From Harmothoe impar (lineage: Eukaryota > Annelida > Polychaeta > Phyllodocida > Polynoidae), in contig OX381720.1 of NCBI GenBank assembly GCA_947462335.1, positions 44,796,654-44,860,653 on the forward strand: a DNA stretch of 64,000 bases, given 5' to 3'. A model generated the notes under the pieces. It ran no database searches. It was not told where the DNA came from and worked only from the letters and a program-made list of their open reading frames with translations. Of the stretch, positions 28,370-41,200 are shown piece by piece (the stretch's first letter is position 1; every line of letters begins with the position of its first letter). Made by a program: the position numbers and the translations under genes.

Positions 28370-31265
28370 ATGAGGCGAACAAAGGCAGCAGTGGCCCGGG
28401 CTGCAGCAGCTGCAGCCGAGGCAGCAAACTCAGACAGTAGCGAGGCGGCCCAGTCTCCAGGAAAGGTGGATCGAGCGGACCGCGTAGCCAGCGAGCTAAA
28501 GATCAAGGATATGCTCAAAGAACTTCACAAACTCATTGCATCGGTCCAGGTGGGTGACTGAACTGCAGCAAAGATTTAATCCTTTAACATGCAGATTAAT
28601 GGTAATGAGTTAAAATCATGTACGGTAATTAGATTCAGCATTTAAAAAATAATATAATGGAGGGAGACAATCATTCGGGCCTTGTCATGGCAAAGGTTGA
28701 TGTAGAAATGATTTTGCCCCCTTTTAGGATGAGAGGACTCGAAGTGAACATAACCTTACCAACATCTCCAAGACACATGAACGAATGCAACAAGAACAGA
28801 AAAGCAGATGTAAGTTTACAAACCCATCCTGCACTGTACAGAGCATCTATATTTATTTTTGATCTTTCTGTCGTATGATATTATTTTCTTCATAGTCATA
28901 ATGGACATTCGTTAAACTTTCTCTTAATTTTCTTAAAGGCGCACTCAACCTAGGACCTAACCCTGCCGAGTTTTGTACGCAAATGACGTCGTGGGTTCAG
29001 TGCCCCTTTAAGCTCCTGAATACAATGCCTATACAGATGTTCACTGTCGTTGTTCCAGATTCTCCATATTACAAGACAAAATTAAAAGGGTTGTACAACA
29101 CGGCACTTCAGGATACAGAAAGTGAATCCGAGTAAGTAATGGTTTTGTCAGTTTTATAACACCACATGTACTACACACTCCCGATCTTCACGTCATATTA
29201 TAATACCGGAGTTGGTTAGCAAAGCAATAATTATAATAGATACATACAACGATAGCTTCATAAACAAATTTAGTAGACTATGTGTTTATCGGATCTTCCT
29301 CATATCATTTTCTATTATGATTGTTTTAACATCTCTTTATGCACGTAGGTTACTACGGAGGGCACTGGACAAGATTGCCGAAATAAAGACCATCAGAAAT
29401 GATAGAAGTAAGTTTTATAATCAACGCCATTTTACTAACCAAAATCAAGTGTGAAAACTGATGTTAGTTGACGAATACATGGATTAGATTCCACTGGTAA
29501 ATTATATAAATGCATCAGTTGATCACTCATGTATACCGAATGTTTGGGAAACATGAAGTCGAAGTAATTCTAATTAAGCAATGGCCGGATACCCATGGCA
29601 AATAAGAGGAAGGCCATGCCGGTGAAAACATTGAATCTTTACATTGCTCGTTTTTCAGATGGAGACCGGCCAAAACAGATGCGGAGAGGTGTATTGATGA
29701 CCATGCTCCAACAGAACGCCCTCACCTTACCACTGTGGATTGGGAAACCAGGAGAGAAGTGAGTGGTTGCAAGTCTAATTCTTGTCCGTTGAGGAATACA
29801 TCAAAATTTAGCACACATATATAGTGCCTCTCACCACACCTGAATTTAGTAGTGGCAGGGAAAGGTAGATATGGCCTTGTATTATAGGAGCAGTGACTGT
29901 TAAAAAACAGGAAATCTTTATACTCCCTTTGATATGCAGGAAATGAACAAAATTTAATACGGATCATAGAAAAAGGCAACGAATTCCTAAAAAGGCAGAA
30001 ACAGTGGTATCTCTGCATAACATAATCTCTAGGAAATCAAGTACAACCACAAATAAAGATACTTTGTTTAATATGTTTGCACAGACCCCCTGCTCTGTGT
30101 GGTGCTGTACCAGCAGAGAACAATTACGTGGCCAAGCAGAGTGACAAGGTGGCCGCCCGTGTACGCGGAGCTGACGGTGAGGAGAACTGGATCCTCGCTG
30201 AAGTCGTCTCATACAACAGCAGCCAGGCCAAGTACGAAGTGGACGATATCGATGCCGAAGAGGGAAAAGAGTGAGTATTGGTATCCATGATCTAACGAGG
30301 GCTACCTCAGTGAAAGCTAAAGGAATGCTGAAGCTAGGGGCGTTTATGTGATGAAATTGACTTTTGGGGAATATTAAAAGCCTCTTACCTGGTACATGTT
30401 TAGTATATTTGAAACCTGACTCCAATAAATATGGGCATTATGGTAAATGGTATTACTCTCTGAATAGTATAGCTCTTTTCCTTCAGGCGCCACACACTGT
30501 CCAGACGGCGAATTGTCCCGCTTCCCATCTGGAAATCCAACCCAGAGACCGACCCAGAAGCGCTGTTTAAGAAAGATGCGGTAAGTGTTTAGTCTAAAAT
30601 ACTGTGAAGCGCGACGAGTACTGTCACACTCTATAAACTTGTAGGTTACTAATATTATGAATAAATTCATTAAACGATGGAAAAGGCTGTTTGTTGCTCA
30701 ACTATTTGCCATAGTGTTGAATGAGGCATTGTCTTTCTTTTTTTTCCAGTTGGTATTAGCGCTTTATCCACAGACCACGTGCTTCTACAGAGCCCTCATC
30801 CATGAGCCTCCAAAAAGGGTAAGATGCCAAGTCTAGTAGCAACATTGATGGATTGGAAACATGTATTGAGTAAATTATCCGTAAATAAGCTGCCTGTATG
30901 GATGCTTTATGGCAATGGATGTGAAACTAAATGTAATAAATAAATGCAAGCTAGTCTTTCTCAATTTGAAAAGATTTTGTCATGATGAGGTAGAGGGTAT
31001 TCATTTTGTATTATTAAACCAAAGAATGTTGTAGGCCTAGCAAATAAAGGGACTGGAGGGATAGGTTTATTCATACATGTACAATTAATGAGTTTTAAAG
31101 CAGCCCATTAAAACTACATAACACTTTCATTTCTCATTTGCTTTCCAGCCATCAGATGATTACTCAGTTTTATTCGAAGACACCTCATATCCCGAAGGCT
31201 ACTCTCCACCTCTCACTGTTGCCCAGCGCTATGTTATCCTCTGCAAGGATGATCGGAAAAAGTGA
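28370..31265 (+). CDS. SGF29: SGF29, SAGA-associated factor 29 (nine exons)
   Basis: Exons 28370-28549, 28728-28809, 29059-29131, 29349-29407, 29659-29758, 30085-30270, 30487-30580, 30750-30818 and 31149-31265 join in frame at GT-AG borders to 319 aa. SGF29 is the SAGA/ATAC subunit that reads H3K4me2/3. The N-terminal half is a coiled coil (LKELHKLIASVQ..., ALDKIAEIK). The C-terminal half is the tandem Tudor domain: KVAARVRGADGEENWILAEV, YEVDDID, RHTLSRRR, ALYPQTTCFYRA, VLFEDTSY. The acidic, Tyr and Phe pocket residues are present. The Ala-rich first 40 residues extend beyond the vertebrate protein. AATAAA is at 31901. It converges with RAD1. Confidence 0.96.
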
Positions 31266-31900
31266 ACAAAATGGCCATCTTTGTGAAATATTTGATATTC
31301 GAAATAATACGTGTAAAGGCCTAGTTTTACATATATGTGCCACTCTCTACATTAGTTAGAGGAAACTGGACAGATCCGCTTCACGTACTCTCCATCTCAG
31401 CAAAATAAGGAACAGTGCAATCTTTTCATAAACCAATGCCTTTGGGTAGTTCTATTTAAAGGGATTGCTCATTTATAGGGCTTGGGGTCGAACTAAATGT
31501 ACTCTGCTAGAGGTGGGTACGACAGCGTGTTACTACACAAAGTATGGGTCGCGTGCACGGTTTCCAACCTCTTTGGGAGGTACAAAACAAAGAGATGCAC
31601 CTGAGCATTCCTCCCATGAGATTTTGGATACTAGTAGTGTTTTCTGATGGATAAGTTTTATCTGCAGACGTAGATATACTGGGGTCAATACCGGGTAGTA
31701 GATGGGACAACTGCTGGTGAAACCCGAGACAGTCTTAACGCTATATAACTGAATGAAAGGATACGGAAAGGACATTTTTTAGCGATAATGTATTTGAATG
31801 GAAGTGTAATTTAAATTCCGGTTGTGGGCTGAAAGATGGTTGTATAAAAGTTAGTGGTTTGTCTTGTAAAGACAATTGAAAGAATTTTTATTATCTGTAC

Positions 31901-31906
31901 AATAAA
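31901..31906 (+). terminator. SGF29 polyadenylation signal
   Basis: AATAAA about 640 bases after the stop codon, followed by a T/G-rich stretch. Confidence 0.6.
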
Positions 31907-32046
31907 TGTGTTTTATAATACACCAGTGTCTTTCAATTTCATTTGTTACACGCTCCTCGTCCTAATATAGCCTTAGCCTTCAATGAACAGCAGAGTAACG
32001 TACCTTTTACCAATGAGACTAAAACATACGAACTAAATATATAACC

Positions 32047-32052
32047 TTTATT
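32047..32052 (-). terminator. RAD1 polyadenylation signal
   Basis: Minus-strand AATAAA about 190 bases after the RAD1 stop. The two convergent transcripts end roughly 130 bases apart. Confidence 0.5.
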
Positions 32053-32237
32053 TACAATATGTACAATACTGTGGAGAGGTATGTCGGACGATGCCATTGT
32101 ACACAGAATACATTGCTATGTAACGTCATGGCAGTAGAAGGTTTTCATGATCCTTTAAATGAACGAATAACTTAAAATCGAAACTCGATTTACTTTAACA
32201 AATAACACATAATATCTATTTTTGATATTTGAAAGTA

Positions 32238-35200
32238 TCAGGCAAATTCATCCACTTCTTCCTCCTCGTCTTCCACTTCCTCATCTGGGGCACACTGAAA
32301 AAAGATATTATTGATCAGAGCATAGTCCAGAGATTCCACTATTCCTACTCTTGTAGGAATTCCTACTTTTTTTTTGTCTGGATTTTCTGTTTTGAAATAT
32401 GTTAATTCCCCACAGAAGATTTAACAAAATTGTAATATTTCCCATTTTAGACTGAGTGGCATCTCTGATAAAAGTGACGTACATTTAGAAATCTATTGGA
32501 ACTAAAATTATGAGAGGAAGAACATTATATATTTGGAGTAAAGTAAGACATCTACAGTTGTTTCCTTGAAATCACACTCTCGCAACTGAAAATGGTGGTG
32601 CATGTTCTAAACTGGATGCCTTTATTAAACTCAGGGTTCCGAAAACCTTTTTTCTCCCAACCAATGGGAACCCTGTAACTATTTCTGTGTATAATATTTG
32701 ATCTAGAATGAAACTTACGAAGAACTCCACAAAGCAGACTTGACCGTCCTCAGCTTTGATCATGTATTGCATGGAGAGGAAGCCCCGCCGGTCTGTACGT
32801 AGTGAGATACGAGACGACAACATGAGCGCCTTCACAGACGGCTTTAGTAACGACACTTTGTACCTACAACAAAACTAGTAGTCATATAGTTAGGTAAAAT
32901 AGATCAGAAAAGTTTGCCATAATAGACAAAGTATGCTCGGAGGCCCATTAGGCCAAAAAAATCTAGGCTCCAGTTAGTAGGCCTACATTGATAAAACTGC
33001 CTATAGAACCCCCCCCCCCCCCGCCCTCTTTTCAATAGCCTAAGCTATAGTTAGTAGGCCTACATTGATAAAATTGCCTATAGCAACCCCCCCCCCCTCC
33101 TTTTTTCAATTGTCTAGGCTACAGTTAGTTAGTAGGCCTACATTGATAAAATTGCCTATAGTACCGCCCCCTCCTTTTTTCAATAGCCTAGGCTACAGTT
33201 ATTAGGCCTACATTGATAAATTTTCCTCTATCACTGCTCCCCCACTTTTTTTTTCAATAGCCTAGGCTACAGTTAGTAGGCCTACATTGATAAAATTGCC
33301 TATAGTTAAGATACCGCCCCCTCCTTTTTTCAATAGCCTAGGCTACAGTTATTAGGCCTACATTGATAAATTTTCCTCTATCACTGCTCCCCCACTTTTT
33401 TTCAATAGCCTAGGCTACAATTAGTAGGCCTACATTGATAAAATTGCCTATAGTTAAGATACCGCCCCCTCCTTTTTTCAATAGTCTAGGCCAAGATATG
33501 GAGAGGGGCCATGCAATCATGGTCTACCCCTGCCCCCTGCCCATAGCAGCTATTCTGTGAATTTGAGTCCCTTTAAGGACGGCAAATACGGTTTTGCCGT
33601 CCTTAAAGTGTGGTCATTACGATCCTTAATTTCTTAATTTACTTCGTTTGGGGTTAAAATAAGGGTTGTTTGGAAGGAAACATAGCATAGGGCTTTTTTG
33701 TGGCACTTTTTCTAATCGATAACCAGATTTGGGAGTTTGCAAAAAAAACTTCCCTCTCCCCACCCCCAAAGTAACAAGGAAGTGCTTGAGGACAATTTAT
33801 CTTGATAGGTCTCAGTAAAATGTCAGGGGACATAACAAATCTCTTTGAGATGGGAAAAAATGGTAGCCTAATCTTTGCAACGAACTTATAGGCCCTGTAT
33901 GAAGCTAAAAGAGTAGCAAAATGCTTAATATTTCTTTGTTTAAAATGTCACCCTCATACGAATCGAATGTAAAAAAGAACGGAAACATTATTATAGTATA
34001 GGCCTAGGTCTATAGGCCGACCTCTTCCTGGCAATCCACCATCATTCCACTGACGTTATGCACATTTTTAATCTCTTTTTTTTTTGGGGGGGGGGGGGGG
34101 GGTGGGCTTTTCTTTTAAAAGTCAGTATGGTAGGCCTACCTACCCGGTAGGCCTACCGAAGGCAGGGGTGGGTGGTAGAAAAAAACACATCAGTGCATCA
34201 TGCCGAGCCTCCAGGAGTGTACCAATCATCTCAAATCAAAAAAAAAAGTTCCTCATTTAGACACCAGTTGTTTTGCCGTCCTTAAAGGGCGGGAGTAAAG
34301 TCACGTGACTACTAAGCTGTGTGCTGATTGGACACTCAGAATCACGTAGCATGCACCGCCATTTTGGCAGCACGTGTGCCGATTCCACATGTGGCTGGCT
34401 ATTCTTTCTTTTCCCCACACGTCGTCAACTTTGGAAACAGAAACCAAATTATCTAGGGTGTGGGACCTCTATTCATGCAATGTACGATCAAGTTAGGGTT
34501 CTTATGTAAGAGTTCAGGTTGTTTCCGTCAACATATCTAGGTATTGTTTGAGGCAAAATACTTTATTTTGACCACAAACCATCACGGGCTACAGCGCTAC
34601 TACTGACACCGCCTCACGGTATGAACCCTAGCCGGGTTCTACTGCAGTAGCTGCGGGGGGAGCTTACACGGGAGACGGTCTCATGTTGGAAGCGCCAGAA
34701 TGTACAATGGCGACTTAGGGAGTGCCAACCCTTCCTTTTCCCTGTTGTTTATATGGGATACAATAATAAATACCTGAAATAAAGACAAAATGTGGGGACG
34801 GCACACCTTATAGCTTAATTTGTCATAACTCATGTAGGCGAGAGGTGAGGAAAACTGGGATAAACAAGACGACAACCTGTCGGGAGTGGGAGGAATATGC
34901 CGAACAAAATGGCGTGTCGTTCTGCTGATAGGCCGTAGTACGACCCATTGTTTTGTCCACCTATCATGATGTGACAGAAACCAATATAAGGGAAACAAAC
35001 AGAAGATTTGGGAACAGCATTTCTTTTAGCTTCATTTGTCATGCTTCATGTAGTGCCTGTTTCAGCAGAAATAGGCTTAATATAGCAGAGAAGATGATAT
35101 TCACCCTCCTGCAACTTCAGTTTTGCCAAAAAAATATTGATTTCATCAAAAAGTGAAAAAAAAAAAGAGATATATTGTTTGTGGTGAAAAAAATCATTTC

Positions 35201-38200
35201 TCAACATGTTTATATATGGAAGTTCATTATGCTGCTGAAAAAACAACATGATTACCTGCTTATTTAGCTAATTATATGGAAAATGGAAATCTGAAACTTG
35301 CATAACTATAGGCTAGTCGACCCCAGCCAGTGGTATGGAGGGGGAGTAGCACTTGGTGTGCTTAGTCTGGGTGCCTCCTCGCCAATATACAGCCTATAGA
35401 ATGGAGAACCACCAAGTATAGGGTCACAGAACTTCAGCCAACCAAAAATTTATATTATGCTCGGATTCTGCTGGGAAAGTTATTTAAATATAACATACAA
35501 AATGTAATACAAAGGTAACATTCCTAAGCTAATTTAGCGAGTGCTCATTTTTGGGTGGGTGAGATTTCGCGTGGAGCGCACACATTTTGTTAACTCCCCG
35601 CTAGACAGCTTTGGAGCATAGTAATGAACAGGCGTTTTCACTAAAGACCGGTGTATTTTTTTGACGGCCTCCCCCCAAGGCCACTTAAAATTGATTATCA
35701 GCTTTGCGGACAGCGCCCGCCCCTGTTAAAAAGGGCCGCATCAACCCTTTTTTGGACCTTATCAATAAAAAATCGGTCCAAATTGGCGCCCCTGTCAATT
35801 TTTTTTTTCAAATTTCCGCATCAAATCTCACAGCAGGGATAACAAGTTACCTCACCCCCAAAATCGTATTTGTTCCGTTTTTTTGGACACACAAATCCCA
35901 ATTTCTGCTTGAAATCAAACAAAAATTCAATTTAGTGTAAAGTACCCTTATAAATTTACATGTATAACTGATAGTGATAGATTTCAATTGAAAATATTTT
36001 GTAGAAAGGTGAGTTTTCAAGCACTACGACAACAAAGGCCATATTACATTACTATGCAGTGTTTGAAGGGTTGATATTGCAAATTAAAAGAAAAAAAAAA
36101 GAGACCTCCCTCGTCATCTTAAACTGAAAAAAAAGAGAGAAAAAGCAACCCCCCTCGCCGTCTTGAAAAAAGTATTAAAAAAAAAAGTGTCCGCAAAGCT
36201 GATGATCAATTTTAAGTGGCCAAGAGTGGTCGAAATACCGCCCCCTCCTCCGTTGTCAAAATGTGAGCACTCCCTTAAACGATAGAGCTAGTTAAAATTC
36301 AACAACCGACCTGTTAGTTTGTGTCTTGGTGCACTGAAACGACTCCACCATGTCCGACACCTTAGGGAAATCCGACTGGAAAAAGAATGTCTTATGAGAT
36401 ATAGAAGAATTTGTCACTAAAGTGCCTCTAATGAGATCAGGAACTATTTGCAACAAAAGTGTATTTAATGGGATATGAAACTAATTTCGTTTTGGGAATT
36501 TTCAATCTCAAATAAGGAATTGCGGACAGTTAAAAATGGTTTGCTATCTGTGAATGTCCATATAATCTGTACTCACATACGCGCTGCCCATATTGCCGAA
36601 TGTAGAGAGGCGGAAGAAGGGCTCATCGGGCGACATCAGGAACTCAAGCACAGAACTGGTCATGTCCAACTCACTGAACGCCTCCTTTAAACACTCCGAC
36701 TGGGAAACGCAGAGAAAAGTCAGTCAAAACTTGAAATTCAAAAAATGAATAATGTATCACGTCTGAATTGCTTTAGGCCTTCTTTTTTTGAAGTACATAA
36801 TATTCTGATCTATATTCAGAAAACTTATTTATCAAAGTGCTGCCATCTATTTTGCTAGTATAAAATATCCAGGGATGTAAGTCAGGATAGGTGAAAAAAC
36901 AGGAAATCGGACCAGGCCCTCCCTGCAGTGCTCCCGGCCAGCAGAACACCCCCAGGGCGGCCTCATGTCCCCCCTGATGCTCTCCCGGCCTCCCCTGCAG
37001 GGCTCCCGGCATTCTGCCTGGTGAAAATGGAACTTTATGTTAATGGTAGGCCAACAAAGAACAGAAATATGGAAAAGTTTCATCAAAGTGAGATTCCAGG
37101 AATTCCTGGAATTCCAGGAAGACTTACATCCCTGAATATCGAAAGCAGATCTATCCTACTAGGTGTATAAAGAACAAATCTACATTCAGCTTCCAAGAAA
37201 GAAAATCGAATATTCCAGCCACCCTAGACATATCCGGGTACTTTTATTTCAATGCCCATGGTACCCACCTTCATGATGATCTTGTTGATGACGTTTGCAC
37301 TAGAGAAGTTGAAGTCTAGCGTCTCCTCTGGTTCCTGTGTCCGTATACTGCAGTCTGTCAGCACACCTCCCTCCTCCAGTCTGGTATATAGTATAAGCAT
37401 AGAGATGGTAGTACGGTGTCTTATTCTCTGTACTAAATGGCATGTTATATATCAATCGTATATGATCATTTAATTGTTAAGTAATGTTTACGCGGCTGCT
37501 CACTTCATCACCAGTAGTGTCAGAATATATACATAAATTGATTCTATGTCAATATGCAATATCTAGGACAATATTTGATTTAATCGAACGGCTGATTATA
37601 GGACAAGATGCAGTTTCCCATGTTTCTACTCACGTTAAAATAAGTGGGTTTCCATATCCAGCGTAACACATCTTCAGTGTTGTCATCACACCAGGCACTG
37701 GACTGCTGCCGAAAATATTCAGACAGTCCTAGAAATAGGGAGACAAGAATAAGACAAATAATATCACAATCTTAATATCTGTCGGCAGAGTTAGATTTTG
37801 TATGACTATGTGAAGATGTTAATCTTTATTAGGTAGTCAGTCATACCATGCATCAGAGCGCCACTCATTAGTCGACAAAAAAGTAGGAAATTTGGAGATT
37901 CTGGTCAACTATATGTAGGGAATAAACATAATTTATTCCAGAAATTCCGGTGAAAAAGTAGGAAAAGTGGTATCTCTGATACATATTTGAATGGTTTACT
38001 GCAGTTATTTTCAACCACCGTAAATTCTTGTGTATAATCCTAACCCAGGTTCAAGCCGCGCCCCGACTTTGAGCAGATCCTAACAGTACACGTATGTATA
38101 GTGAGGCTAAGTCTCGCGATAAAGTGTTGTCGTAATTTTTTTGCTGGTTCTAACTAAAAATACCCATATCTAAGTTGGCCTAAAGAGGTCCCAGATCTGA

Positions 38201-41200
38201 AATTTTATAGCCAACTCTCTATATTAGTGGAGATATAGGGGGACAAAAAATGTTGCCCATCCTTCAGGCCTGTGGACGGATAATAGGGGGAGCCAGTAAG
38301 GGCCCGGAAGTTGGCAATCACGTGACGAGACTTAGCCGCCCTATGCATATTAGGTTTATCCAGGCTTCTTAGACTTACCAGTAGTACTGTAAGGTTGACC
38401 TTGAAGGTGACATTTTCCTGTCCAATAGTGAAGTGCTGAAATATCCCTGCTTGGATAAAGGCGTTTGCTTGGACACACTTTGCATCTTCAGTTGTCACCT
38501 TTAACCCGTTCTCACTGGCAAACACAATGGCTGTCTGAAGAAAAGAAAACCACAATGGCGTTATCATGTTGTTGGTCTAGCCTAGGTTGAATTAATAGCG
38601 AACGTTGTGTCGGTTTGCTCCATCCCCCGCCCCCAACCGCCCCATTCTTCTTTCTTAATTTCTTTTGCTTCCTGAAGTTTCCGGACAAAATCCATTTTTA
38701 TTCACAAGTCTACTTTAAGTAGTCATAGATCTTAGTCTATAGTCCGGATAGTAATTCGCTAGGTGCTGCCACACAAGCTCAATATCAGTCTATGGAGGAT
38801 CGGCAGAACTCTTTGTAAACTCTTAGCAGTTTGCTTACCTGGAAGTGACATCACACTAGGGATGTCATTGACATCTAATGTATGTCGATGACAATTATCT
38901 ACATATACTATAGTTAGTTGTCAATATATCAATGTATTGCAATATAATATTTAAACTATTAAGTACATCTGGAACACTGTTTATTGCCCTTATAAGCTGA
39001 GAAAAATAACAAAGATTGAGCGTGTGAGTGGCCTCACAGATGACTCAGGGTAAGCTGGGTGTGTGAATGAGTAATGGATGTTTAACACCATTTCGACAAA
39101 CCTGGGTCTGTAGCTTATCATGTACAGTTAGATATAGTACTCCCTTATACTCATTTATTGGTCAATTCTGGCTTCAGAAATGAATTCCTTGTTTAAAGGT
39201 ACCCTCAAGTCATGTGTCATACATGTATGTTATTCCATTTCAGGCCAGCCGGTGGGTGTGGGTGACCAGGTGTGTGTGGGAGAGCAGGTGGGTGTGGGTG
39301 TGCAGGTGGGTGTGGGCGACAGTCGCCGGCTGCGGGCATGTACCGCCTTCTGTCTCTGTCAAAAAGCGAGTTCAAAAATACCAACTGTGACGTACATAGC
39401 ATGGCAATAGGTGACGACACAGAGCCACGACAGAGCCCCCTTGTGGAGTGCAGGTATACTAATCCTCTGTCCAACCAACACACCCCCTTGTGAGTAGCAG
39501 CGGTGCCACAGGTGGAAATACGAGAAGTCGCAGTGGCGCCACCCTCTGCATGACGGTTGCAATAGGAACTATAATATTTGTCTTGTGTTGCTCTGTTCTG
39601 GTGTCTTTAATTCAAATTAAATTTAAAGCACTTAGATGGTTTTTTAATGTGTGTTGGAGGGTATTTCCAGTGTACAAGATGGCCTTTTGGCATGTGAAGA
39701 GAGAAATATGGGGCACTTTGGCAAAATATGTCATTTCTATCTTTGCTTTAACACTGAAGCCTATGTGGCTTTCATTTAGAGGGTAGCAATTTAAGAATAC
39801 TTAAGAGTTTGAGGAAAAGAGAGAAATCACTACCTAAAGATTGCAGGCCAATTACAGCAAGAAGGAAAGACCTTTCTTTTTTTATTGAAGGAAACATTTG
39901 TCCCCCGACCTTGCCCATCTGGCTTTTTAGTTATCTCATCTCTGTCTGTCATACAGGCTGAATGACAGACATTCTCCTATGTAACAAAAACGTCTTAAAC
40001 CTTGGTTGGGTCGTTTAGTATTACTCAGTTACCCTGAGTCAAAAACAAAAGTTAATGGTAGCTGAACACCAGTCCCATTATTTTCATTGAAAATGCTCAC
40101 ATAATAATCATCAATATGAAACACTGCGAGGTAGAAATCTGACCCAAGGGCGGTCGAAAGGATAAGTACCCCAAACTGAATGTTCAATATTCAGACTTAG
40201 GACAATATGTCTATTACACTCCCTCCCTTACTAAACATGGTGGAGAACAACCTTTCTAAGGGTGCACTGGATGCAAGCACATTCAGGTAGACATTCAGGT
40301 GGGATATGCCCCAGCCCCCACCAGTTTTAGTGACTCATTCTCACGAACGTGATGCAACTCAGGTGGAAGGGGGGCCCAGAGCAAATTCCGGTATATGGTC
40401 AAATCCTTTTATATTTGTGTACTAGAGGTGTTGGTCAACAAAACTGGATGAGTGGTTGCAGTTAAATATGTTTGTGGTAGCCATGGCAACCATTGCAATT
40501 GGACATGTTGAAATCCTGGACACATACATACCCCTTTAAGGATAGGCTTTCCCCTCCCCTTTCTTTGCAGAAACTACACTTTCGATGAACTCTAATTTGA
40601 TGAGTTTTTGTCAGAACATCACATGATATATACCATTATGACCATATTTTATGCCCTTTTCAAATTAATTGGATTTTAAGAGCCGTTGCTAGGGATGGAA
40701 TGTGAATGGAACAAAAACGTTCTTTTTTAGGTTATTTTTCTTTTAACAGCCCTATGGGATGGAAAATCTTCAGAATTAACATTTCTGATGATTTGGCTGT
40801 TATCTAGACATGATTTGCTAGAGAACGGTCCCTCAGTTAATGGATATTTCCATTATTAAGGTCTGCAGAGCTGCTCAAAGTAAGAAAATTGGGAAAAAAT
40901 GGTGATTTTTCGGTTTTATTGATTTTATCACAATTTTCTTACTTTGAACAGCTCTGCAGGCCTTAATAATAAGAATTTCCATAAACTGAGGGACCGTTCT
41001 CTAGCAAATCATGTTTAGAAAACAGCCAATCCATCAAAAATATTAATTTTGATGATTATCCACCCCAAAGGGCTGTTGAAAGAAAAATAACCTAAAAAAG
41101 AACGTTTTTGTTCCATTCACATTCCATCCCTAGCAACGGTCATTCTAATGCAAGGAATTTGAAAGGGGCATAATATACGGTCATAATGGTGTTCATTATG

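Noticed and set aside
39180..39786. Plus-strand exon-like region inside RAD1 intron 1 with a hydrophobic frame (TIIFVLCCSVLVSLIQ)
   Set aside because: An acceptor and donor are present, but the frames are interrupted, the first part is a GGGTGTGGG repeat and no start or partner exon is evident.
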